A stretch of DNA of 21,617 nucleotides from Gammaproteobacteria bacterium UBA3532 (GTDB lineage: Bacteria; Pseudomonadota; Gammaproteobacteria; Enterobacterales; UBA3532): positions 1 to 21,617 of the forward strand of contig DFOV01000388.1 of NCBI GenBank assembly GCA_002376965.1, read 5' to 3'. Of this stretch, positions 1 to 6,694 are shown one piece after another (within the stretch, counting starts at the first letter, position 1; the number at the start of each line of letters is the position of its first letter). A model generated the notes under the pieces. That model did no database searches and was not told where the DNA came from. It saw nothing but the letters and a program-made list of their open reading frames with translations. The position numbers were made by a program, and so were the translations under genes.

Positions 1-1386
1 TTCTCGGATAAACTGCGAGGCTTGTTCAAGTTTACTAATGGCTGTGGTTTCGGTGATTTCGAAACAGACTCTGTGGGCCGGGATTTGATGATCTCTAAAC
101 CGGGCCAGAAGATAGGAGAAGAATGCTTCGTCACTCAGTGAGGCGCCAGAAAGGTTGATAAAGTAGCAGTCAGCAGTTTCTTGAGCAATGGCATTCAGCG
201 CTTGATCGATATATTCAAATGCATGGCGGATCACCCAACGATCGACCAGCGGCATAAGGTTGAAACGTTCGGCTGCTGGAATAAAGTCGGGTGGGGGAAT
301 AATATCGCTATTGTCTTTAATTCGAACTAAGAATTCTTGATTAAAGCCCGTAGCATCTGGTGCTAGAGGCGTAACCTTCTGGCAGAATAACACAAACAGG
401 TTTTTCTCAAGTGCTTCACGCACTTTTGTTGCCCAGTTCATTTGCTCTCGGGATTCTGCCACCGACTCGTCACCGTGGGTGAAAACCTGATAGCTGTTAC
501 GGCCTTTATCTTTAGCCGCATAACAGGCGATGTCTGCAATACTCAATAAGCTATCGACATCCTGAATGCTATCATCAATGATCACAACCCCTATGCTTGC
601 GGTTGTGCTTAGCGTCTTATCTTGCCACGCCATTTTAAAATTGTTGATGTATACCAGCAGGTTGTTAGCGATATCTGTCAGCCCTTCCAAGGTGGCATTT
701 TCAACAAGAAGACCAAACTCATCGCCACCCAGGCGGGCCAGGGTATCCGTTGCTCTAATACTCTTATTTAGTGAGCGAGTGAGACCTTTAAGAAACTCAT
801 CCCCGATATCATGGCTAACCGAATCATTAATGATTTTGAATTGATCTAAATCGAGGTAGAGCAGCCCGTGTCGGCGCTTTTCTGTTTTAGCTAGAGATAA
901 GGTGTTTTCAAGTAAGACTTTAAAGCGCTCACGGTTCACGAGGCCGGTAAGTTTATCGTAGTCACTTAAATGAGCGAGGCTCTTTTCGGCGATACGTCTG
1001 GCGCGGCGGTCTGAGGCCTGTTTCAACTCACGCTTGATAACGGGAACGAGTCGAACCAGGTTGTCTTTCATAATATAATCCTGAACGCCTCCCTGCATGG
1101 CCTTGGCGGCCTCATCTTCCGGGATCATTCCGGATACAATAATGATGGGGATATCAACCTCGTAGTCCTTCATGATTCTCATCACATCAGTCGATGAAAA
1201 TGAGGGCATATTATGATCGCTGATTATGACATCCCAAGCCTGTTCCTGGAGTTGCTTTTTCATGTCAGGTTCGTTATCTACCCGGACATGATGAAAGCTC
1301 AAACCGCCTTTTATCAGGGTTCGAATGAGTAAAAATGTATCGTCTTCCGAGTCGTCAACCAGCAGTATATTCAGTGGTTCACTCAT
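1..1386 (-). CDS. REC-GGDEF-EAL cyclic-di-GMP enzyme (C-terminus cut by window edge)
   Basis: Predicted cytoplasmic response regulator that makes and/or breaks cyclic-di-GMP; 462 codons are visible and the C-terminus lies outside the window. Residues 5-125 are a receiver domain with acidic pair D11/D12, phosphoacceptor D57 (SDHNMP) and K107 (YIMK). A GGDEF domain follows with an intact GGDEF at 220-224 and an RxxD inhibitory site (RATD, 211-214) exactly five residues before it, so cyclase activity with product inhibition is likely. The EAL domain starts near 335; its signature is E351-F-L (EFL), followed by FINLSGASL and FEITET, so most metal-binding positions seen so far are kept. The ATG at 1386 is 11 bp after the stop of the upstream receiver gene, so the two are probably co-transcribed. 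The domains are clear; the net output (synthesis or hydrolysis) cannot be read from the sequence. Confidence 0.93.
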   Translation of the reverse strand, partial: MSEPLNILLVDDSEDDTFLLIRTLIKGGLSFHHVRVDNEPDMKKQLQEQAWDVIISDHNMPSFSSTDVMRIMKDYEVDIPIIIVSGMIPEDEAAKAMQGGVQDYIMKDNLVRLVPVIKRELKQASDRRARRIAEKSLAHLSDYDKLTGLVNRERFKVLLENTLSLAKTEKRRHGLLYLDLDQFKIINDSVSHDIGDEFLKGLTRSLNKSIRATDTLARLGGDEFGLLVENATLEGLTDIANNLLVYINNFKMAWQDKTLSTTASIGVVIIDDSIQDVDSLLSIADIACYAAKDKGRNSYQVFTHGDESVAESREQMNWATKVREALEKNLFVLFCQKVTPLAPDATGFNQEFLVRIKDNSDIIPPPDFIPAAERFNLMPLVDRWVIRHAFEYIDQALNAIAQETADCYFINLSGASLSDEAFFSYLLARFRDHQIPAHRVCFEITETTAISKLEQASQFIRE

Positions 1387-1397
1387 GATGCACTCGT

Positions 1398-1868
1398 TTA
1401 CCTCGATAGGTGGTCAGGGATACGGTTAACCGTTAGCCAGTATTCACCCATCAGCTTAATTTGTTCGATAAAGGTTGTGAAGTCGACAGGCTTTTTAATA
1501 TAGCTGTTTACACCGTTAGTGTAGCCGTCTTCGATATCTTTGGTATTTTCTGAAGAGGTCAGCAAAACAACGGGCAGCTTTCGGGTTATGTCGTTTGAGC
1601 GCACCTGTTTAAGCACCTCAATACCATTAATTTTGGGCAAGTTTAGATCGAGAAAAACTACTCGAGGCTGATCATCAATATTCCTTTCTGCGAAGTTGCC
1701 CTGGGCAAATAGGTAATCCAGAGCTTCCTGGCCATCGCGAACCACATCGACCTGGCAGCTAATGTTGGCTTTTTTCAGAGCCCGCATAGCTAGCAGTTCG
1801 TCGTCCGGATTGTCTTCAACTAATAATACGATCGCTTTTTTCAAAATCAGCCCTGCACTTCGATTCAT
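1398..1868 (-). CDS. Single-domain response regulator (Rcp1-like receiver)
   Basis: A 156-aa stand-alone receiver with no DNA-binding or enzymatic output domain. It shows the acidic pair E18/D19, phosphoacceptor D74 in VFLDLNLPK, T104 in LLTSS and K126-P127 in YIKKP. The EDNPDD start and the insertion-bearing loop after QEALDYL are typical of the Rcp1 group, whose usual partners are phytochrome-type kinases with a SVSHDL histidine box. The kinase at 2211-3641 has exactly that box, so it is the obvious phosphodonor. The ATG at 1868 has GGGAAG about 6 nt upstream. The gene has its own predicted promoter (1995-2022) and lies 11 bp before the REC-GGDEF-EAL gene. It may shuttle phosphate or act through protein binding; its target is unknown. 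Confidence 0.92.
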   Translation of the reverse strand: MNRSAGLILKKAIVLLVEDNPDDELLAMRALKKANISCQVDVVRDGQEALDYLFAQGNFAERNIDDQPRVVFLDLNLPKINGIEVLKQVRSNDITRKLPVVLLTSSENTKDIEDGYTNGVNSYIKKPVDFTTFIEQIKLMGEYWLTVNRIPDHLSR

Positions 1869-1994
1869 TTTGCTTCCCGTTCATAAATCCTGGATGGCCG
1901 ACATGCTCTGTTTTCCTATTGCGTTTGTCGGTCTGAGACCTGCAACAGCTGCGAAGTAGATTGATTAATCTATGAGCAAAAAGGCCTACTATTG

Positions 1995-2022
1995 AGTATA
2001 GCAGTGAACGCTCAATTGCCAA
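1995..2022 (-). promoter_or_regulatory. Predicted sigma70-type promoter for the receiver and REC-GGDEF-EAL genes
   Basis: On the minus strand TTGGCA (2017-2022) is followed after 16 bp by TATACT (1995-2000), each a 5/6 match to consensus. It would start transcription near 1988 with a leader of about 120 nt. This suggests the two output genes can be expressed apart from the receptor-YfiR-kinase unit. Confidence 0.55.
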
Positions 2023-2085
2023 TTTAACAGGCATAATTTACCTGAGCTGGTTTCAGCCTGGTTTGTCGCCTGTGCTGAGCATAAA

Positions 2086-2199
2086 TCGCCAAGTTGCTGG
2101 AAGTTTCTGTAGCAAATGTCTGCCGCAAGGATGCGGCAGTCAAGCTATCATGGATGATTTCACAGCGTTTTGCGTAAGAAACTTCCAGCAACTTGGCGA
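2086..2199. repeat. 114-bp element with 23-bp perfect terminal inverted repeats and nested hairpins
   Basis: The arms 2086-2108 and 2177-2199 are perfect reverse complements over 23 bp. The 68-bp interior holds a second perfect hairpin, CTGCCGCA/TGCGGCAG with a 4-nt loop (2120-2139), and a small dyad ATCAT-GG-ATGAT (2147-2158). As RNA it would fold into a branched structure. It begins 12 bp past the kinase stop on the transcribed strand, with no strong T-run after it. Possible roles are a transcript-end or stability structure, or a small non-autonomous mobile element. No target-site duplication was found. Confidence 0.8.
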
Positions 2200-2210
2200 C
2201 AATCTCACCG

Positions 2211-3641
2211 CTACTGCTTGGGCAGGCGAACATAAAATGTTGCGCCTTTATCCGGCTCGGCAGTGGCCCAAATTTCACCACCATGACGGTGTACGATGCG
2301 GGCTACGGTTGCCAAGCCTATGCCTGTTCCTTCGAATTCCTGATCTTTGTGCAGGCGCTGGAAGGCGCCGAATAGTTTGTTGGCATAGGTCATATCAAAG
2401 CCTGCACCATTGTCGCGAACATAAAAATAGTCTTGTTCTTTCCGTATTTCTATTTCCGGCTTTTCTGTCTTTAAGGTGTATTTCCAGGCATTACCGATGA
2501 GATTATTCAATACGATTTCAATGAGTGCCTGATCGGCGTCGACGATGATATCTGGCTCTACTTCGGTGTGGATGTCACGGTTGGGATCGCCTTCATGAAG
2601 CAGCGATAGCACCTTGTAGCTGATATGAGAAATGTTTACTTCTTTGATATTGATGTTTTGTCGGCCAATGCGTGATAGATAGAGCATGCTTTCGATCAAC
2701 TTTTCCATACGCTGACTGGCCGAACGAATACGATTCAGATAATTTTGCCCCAGAGGATCAAGCTGATCGCCGTAATCTTCGATGATGGCCTGACTAAATC
2801 CATCCAATGCTCGCAGTGGCGCTTTTAAATCGTGGGATACGGAATAGCTGAAAGCTTCCAGTTCCTGATTGGCTATTTTTAGTTTGCGTGTGCGTTCATC
2901 GACGGTTTTTTCCAGGTTGTCCTGATGTTCTTTTAGCTCGCGTTCGCGTGACTGGATAACATCAAGCATCAAGTTAAAGGCGTCGACCATCTCACCGATT
3001 TCATCATCGGTGGTTTTGCTGGCGCGAATATTATCGCCCTCGTTATTGGCAATGGCTTTGGCTGTGTGCGCCAGGTTAAGTATCGGAGATGAGATCAGGC
3101 GCTGTACAAACAGCGCAACAATAAAAGAACCCAGCACAGCTAGAGCCGTGATGCTCAAGCCAATAAACAGATAGCGATTGTACTCTTCCTGCAATAACTG
3201 CAGGTGGGACTTAACATATAGCCGACCCATGACTTCGCCATCAACCACGATGGGCTGGGTCCAGTGTAAGGCGTTGTCATAGAAGCCATTGGCAGCAGTA
3301 TGTTTAGGGCAGGTGGCAGGTCTATAGCGCGGGGCGCTGGACGCAATAACCTCTCCATGTTCATCGTAGATACAAGCCAGGATGATCGCTTGATGTAAGC
3401 GCATACTGGTCAAGTTTTCAGTTAACAACTCGGTATCACCAAATAAAATGGCGGCATTGGAGCGGTCGCTAATCACTTCGGCCAGGATGCGGATTTCCCG
3501 TTGCATTTGATCACGATAGGCGGTTTGCTGGTAGGTGGTGAGTCCTACTATCATCAGTAGCAGGCCGCTCAGTGTTGACGCCGTGATAATGAGAATAAGC
3601 TTTTGTTTAATATGGAGTCGGTTCAGCCGTTTTAACAGCAT
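2211..3641 (-). CDS. CHASE8-HAMP sensor histidine kinase
   Basis: A 476-aa inner-membrane kinase. A membrane segment (about 14-37) is followed by a periplasmic domain (about 38-156) with the AAILFGD signature of CHASE8, the sensor domain of YfiN. A second membrane segment (158-180), HAMP (181-233) and a coiled coil (232-262) come next. HisKA has phosphoacceptor H270 in SYSVSHDLKAPLR; the ATPase domain has NLIGNAWKY, DNGAGFD and GTGIGLA. There is no receiver, so phosphate must pass to a separate protein, most likely the receiver at 1398-1868. The ATG at 3641 lies 2 bp after the yfiR-like stop, and a strong GGAGGT (3651-3656, minus strand) sits inside the end of that gene. This close coupling and the CHASE8 domain argue that the YfiR-like protein is its periplasmic regulator (inference). 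Confidence 0.93.
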   Translation of the reverse strand: MLLKRLNRLHIKQKLILIITASTLSGLLLMIVGLTTYQQTAYRDQMQREIRILAEVISDRSNAAILFGDTELLTENLTSMRLHQAIILACIYDEHGEVIASSAPRYRPATCPKHTAANGFYDNALHWTQPIVVDGEVMGRLYVKSHLQLLQEEYNRYLFIGLSITALAVLGSFIVALFVQRLISSPILNLAHTAKAIANNEGDNIRASKTTDDEIGEMVDAFNLMLDVIQSRERELKEHQDNLEKTVDERTRKLKIANQELEAFSYSVSHDLKAPLRALDGFSQAIIEDYGDQLDPLGQNYLNRIRSASQRMEKLIESMLYLSRIGRQNINIKEVNISHISYKVLSLLHEGDPNRDIHTEVEPDIIVDADQALIEIVLNNLIGNAWKYTLKTEKPEIEIRKEQDYFYVRDNGAGFDMTYANKLFGAFQRLHKDQEFEGTGIGLATVARIVHRHGGEIWATAEPDKGATFYVRLPKQ

Positions 3642-3643
3642 GG

Positions 3644-4174
3644 CTAGTATACCTCCAGTGCCAACTCAAGCAGTTTTGAGCTGATTCTCAACCCGGCCAA
3701 TTCTGCGGCAGAGTTGTTGATTTCAAAGCGCAACTTTTGCTCTTTTTGCTTGAACTCGATCATGCCACCGCTTTTGGCGAATGTATCAACATCGCTTACA
3801 GTCAATATGGGGTGTGCAGACAGGTTATCCAGGATAAACTGGGTTGCTGTGTAGTTCTGGGTTCGCATATAGACAAGCTGACACTGTTGGAGCAGCGTCG
3901 GTTGCTGAATATCCAATATCAACAACGCCTGCCCTCGGATCGATTTAGCCGGGATCTTCTGCATGAGCTCAAATAGAGCTGGCTCGCCATAGATGCATAA
4001 CTTGAATTCATTGCTGGTTTCATTGGTTTGGGGCCAATGGATAAACTTGACAAAATTGTAGAGAAAGGCCGCCTTAACCTTGGTTGGATCGGCAGCCTGA
4101 CCGATAGCAGGGGCCAGACTGAACCAAGTAAGCAACAGTAATTGGAAGACCTTTGAGGCCCTTCTCTTTGGCAT
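3644..4174 (-). CDS. YfiR-family (DUF4154) periplasmic regulator
   Basis: A 176-aa exported protein. A signal peptide (about 1-27, ending in IGQA) precedes the family hallmark VKAAFLYNFVKFIHWP at 33-48, then FKLCIYGE and a QCQLVYM segment. Cys60 and Cys98 are spaced like the first disulfide pair of Pseudomonas YfiR; I see no equivalent of the second pair. In Pseudomonas, YfiR binds the periplasmic CHASE8 domain of the cyclase YfiN and represses it, with redox and YfiB input. Here no YfiN or YfiB is nearby. The gene lies between a TonB-dependent receptor (3 bp gap) and a CHASE8 histidine kinase (2 bp gap). I infer it links the two. The Shine-Dalgarno is weak, so translation may depend on coupling to the receptor gene. 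Confidence 0.9.
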   Translation of the reverse strand: MPKRRASKVFQLLLLTWFSLAPAIGQAADPTKVKAAFLYNFVKFIHWPQTNETSNEFKLCIYGEPALFELMQKIPAKSIRGQALLILDIQQPTLLQQCQLVYMRTQNYTATQFILDNLSAHPILTVSDVDTFAKSGGMIEFKQKEQKLRFEINNSAAELAGLRISSKLLELALEVY

Positions 4175-4177
4175 CGA

Positions 4178-6484
4178 CTAGAAGGTGTGCGTCAGGGTTA
4201 AAGCAACGGCTGGGGCCTCTTCTCGATAATTAGCGACATTGATCAGGTACAGGCGTTTATTATAGGTTCCGTCGAATAGCCCCATCAGGTTGTAGAAGTG
4301 TAGATCGGCCTTGGTGTTGTCACTGAGTTTGTAGTTAGCCCCCAGATTGAGAAAAACACTTTCTCCAAAGGGCTCGTCATAGCCCTGATCGACAATGGCG
4401 GTAGAGGGGCGGGTATCCGGCTTGCCATCACCATCCACATCTTGATCCTCATTCGGATTTATCTCTTTTAAGTATGTGCTATAGCGAGCCCAGTCTTCAG
4501 CGCCGGTGTATTTCCAAAAAACGCGTAACGAAGCATCCAGGCTGACTTTATCTGAATATTTGTAAGTGCCTGATAGCTTGGTAATATGATCGCTCCAGTT
4601 CATTAAGTCATTGCCCCAGCCATAGGCAGAGGCGGTGATAAGAGGGAAGGCGCCATCTTCAATAATTTCGAAGCTGTCGAGCTTGGTGTAGCTATGGGAG
4701 AAAGCTGCTCGCCAGTGTTGTGTGCTGTATATTGCTTCTAATTCGATGCCACCGAAATGCTGTTTGGCGACAGGTTTATCGGTCAAGCTGGTGACGTCAA
4801 AGGCAATGACATCCAACTTGTTATAGAAAGCACTGGCTGCTAGAAAGGTGCTCTGATTGGCTTGTCTTTCATAAATCAGCTCCAGGCTTTCCAGCTTTTC
4901 GGGATTCGAGGTGCCATTTTGTCTTTCGCGTTGGAATAGTTCTTCAGCAAAGTTCTTACGAACCGAACGGCTCCAGATCAACTTGTATGTGTTCTTGTCA
5001 TCTGGCGTTGCGACCGTCGCCAGCCGCGGTGAATACATGCGGCGGGTGTATTCATCTTTATCGATGCGCATGCCGATGAAGTGGGTTAACCAGTCGTTCA
5101 TTTGCCACTGTTCTTCGAGTAACAAACTGTATGTTTGCGAGTTCCATTTCGGCATTGCTTTACCCAGGGTGAAAGAGCGTGGATTGCTGTTAGGAAACCC
5201 GGGGCTCTTCCTGCCAAAACGTTCATTACTGTATTCCAGGCCAAAAGCGATAGCATGAGATTCGTTAGGTTGATAATTCATCAATGCTTTAAGCTGAAGC
5301 TCGTCTTCTTGATAAGACTCAGGCGGATTATTAGTGTAGTTTTGGTTGCTAAACTGAATTCGTTCATAGTCGAAGCGATCAAAGCTTAGGCGGTAGTCCC
5401 ACCAAAGGTGTTGATCGAAAATCTGTTTATAGTCGAGAGCCATTGACCACTGCTGATATCCCACGCCTTGTTCGGCGCTATCATCAATCCCCACGATCCT
5501 TTCTGGGTCATAGGGCTCAACATCGGGGTTGGCTTGACGGCAAGAGGCGAGTTCGGCTCCAGATAAAAAGACGCAGGGATCACGTGTTTCCGGATCATTG
5601 CCACGAAATCCATCGGGTTGTGGTGCCAAAACCTTATGCGACCAGGTGAGCTTTTCGCCACCTTTAGTGTAGCGAAACCAGGCATCAAAGTTGTTGTTGG
5701 TGTAATTAGCGTGCAGTTTCACTTTGGGAATACCGCGATACGCTTCATGGTCGTTGGGGTGACCAATATTGCTGGGTTGGCCGGATTCGATGGGGTCGCC
5801 CCAGGTTGTAGTGTCTGAGTTGCCGTAGACCAATGGCGCATCGTCATTGTCTGCGCCCTGATAGTCACTGATGCCAGCATAAAAGTAGAATCCCTCTTTA
5901 GCCCCTAGCGTAATGGACTTTTTTAGCTCAAGTGACTGAAACTCTTCGACGCCACCTACCTTGAAAATAACCTCATCTTCGTCATTGGTCAGATAGTTGT
6001 CTGTTTTTATATCGATGACCATCGCCACAGCACCAGGGCCATATACCACTGAACCAGGCCCGCGCACCACATTGATTTGTCGAATATCCCCCATCATAGG
6101 TAAATCTCGCTCGCTAAGGGCTCCGAAATGGGTTTTTTCATTCATCAAGCGCCCATTTACCAGCAGCAGATACTTATCATCCCTGTCACTCATGATGCCG
6201 CGTAGCCCCATGTGCATGGCCTCCCAATGGTGGCGCATGTAATGGAAATTAGGAACATAGATCTCAAGGAGCTCAAACAAACTACGTGCACTGGAATCTC
6301 GGATCATTTGTTGGGTTATGGTTGTCGTCGACGCGGGGCGCTTACGTGATAGGGTCGGAGTGGCTGTTGCCACACTATCAACCTGAAGTTCAAACAGTTC
6401 ATCCATATCCATGTCAAAAATGGCGTCATCTGCCATGATGCTCAGGCTCCAGCTAGATAGTAGTAGCATGGGGAGTTTTTTCAT
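4178..6484 (-). CDS. TonB-dependent outer-membrane receptor
   Basis: A 768-aa beta-barrel receptor. A signal peptide (about 1-18) is followed by a short acidic lead (DMDMDELFELQV) and a plug domain (about 45-165) with LLLVNGRLMNE and VVRGPGSVVYGPGA. The barrel ends in the expected terminal aromatic residue (TLTHTF). There is no N-terminal STN signalling domain, so sigma/anti-sigma transduction of the FecA kind is not indicated. Residues 680-690 carry a DxDxDGxxD calcium-loop-like motif (DQDVDGDGKPD), probably in an extracellular loop. The ligand cannot be told. The ATG at 6484 has GAGAGG about 5 nt upstream. It is the first gene of a tight unit with the YfiR-like protein and the CHASE8 kinase, which suggests a sensing rather than purely transport role (inference). 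Confidence 0.93.
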   Translation of the reverse strand: MKKLPMLLLSSWSLSIMADDAIFDMDMDELFELQVDSVATATPTLSRKRPASTTTITQQMIRDSSARSLFELLEIYVPNFHYMRHHWEAMHMGLRGIMSDRDDKYLLLVNGRLMNEKTHFGALSERDLPMMGDIRQINVVRGPGSVVYGPGAVAMVIDIKTDNYLTNDEDEVIFKVGGVEEFQSLELKKSITLGAKEGFYFYAGISDYQGADNDDAPLVYGNSDTTTWGDPIESGQPSNIGHPNDHEAYRGIPKVKLHANYTNNNFDAWFRYTKGGEKLTWSHKVLAPQPDGFRGNDPETRDPCVFLSGAELASCRQANPDVEPYDPERIVGIDDSAEQGVGYQQWSMALDYKQIFDQHLWWDYRLSFDRFDYERIQFSNQNYTNNPPESYQEDELQLKALMNYQPNESHAIAFGLEYSNERFGRKSPGFPNSNPRSFTLGKAMPKWNSQTYSLLLEEQWQMNDWLTHFIGMRIDKDEYTRRMYSPRLATVATPDDKNTYKLIWSRSVRKNFAEELFQRERQNGTSNPEKLESLELIYERQANQSTFLAASAFYNKLDVIAFDVTSLTDKPVAKQHFGGIELEAIYSTQHWRAAFSHSYTKLDSFEIIEDGAFPLITASAYGWGNDLMNWSDHITKLSGTYKYSDKVSLDASLRVFWKYTGAEDWARYSTYLKEINPNEDQDVDGDGKPDTRPSTAIVDQGYDEPFGESVFLNLGANYKLSDNTKADLHFYNLMGLFDGTYNKRLYLINVANYREEAPAVALTLTHTF

Positions 6485-6607
6485 GTTGGCCTCTCTGTTT
6501 CTGTACCCATCTGCGGTAAGACGTCGCCGAGCACATGCATGGATAATCAGTGGAGACGCCTAAATAAGATGATTGTTTTTTAAACTATAGACCAGTCCAG
6601 TAGGTTT

Positions 6608-6670
6608 AGAGCCTGTTTATCTTTCATTTATCGCCAAACAGAAGCGGTAAATGAAAAATAAACAGGCTCT
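6608..6670. repeat. 63-bp palindromic element with 27-bp arms (dispersed repeat, two-arm copy)
   Basis: Arms 6608-6634 and 6644-6670 are reverse complements over 27 bp with two mismatches, around a 9-nt spacer. Outer ends read AGAGCCTGTTTAT and ATAAACAGGCTCT. It lies 24 bp past the stop of the hybrid kinase and upstream of the receptor gene. A near-identical single arm occurs 13 kb away at 19618-19645, so this is a repeated sequence and not just a local terminator. It could still act as one, since it forms a long hairpin. Confidence 0.85.
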
Positions 6671-6694
6671 GGTGTCCAGGAGAGGTTAATTCTC

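Larger units (their letters stand above)
1869..2210. other. Intercistronic region between histidine kinase and receiver gene
   Basis: 342 bp without a convincing gene. It holds, in minus-strand order, the 114-bp inverted-repeat element starting 12 bp after the kinase stop, a sigma70-like promoter, and a leader of roughly 120 nt before the receiver gene. The leader contains the short hairpin GGTCT-G-AGACC. Small open frames crossing it are not supported by any recognisable protein. Confidence 0.7.

Noticed and set aside
2086..2199. Integron attC site
   Set aside because: The arms are perfectly matched and lack the GTTRRRY/RYYYAAC core sites with the usual bulged bases; no integrase or cassette array is present.
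2024..2284. 86-aa minus-strand frame crossing the 114-bp inverted-repeat element
   Set aside because: It overlaps the kinase C-terminus in another frame and reads through hairpin DNA; the peptide shows no domain.
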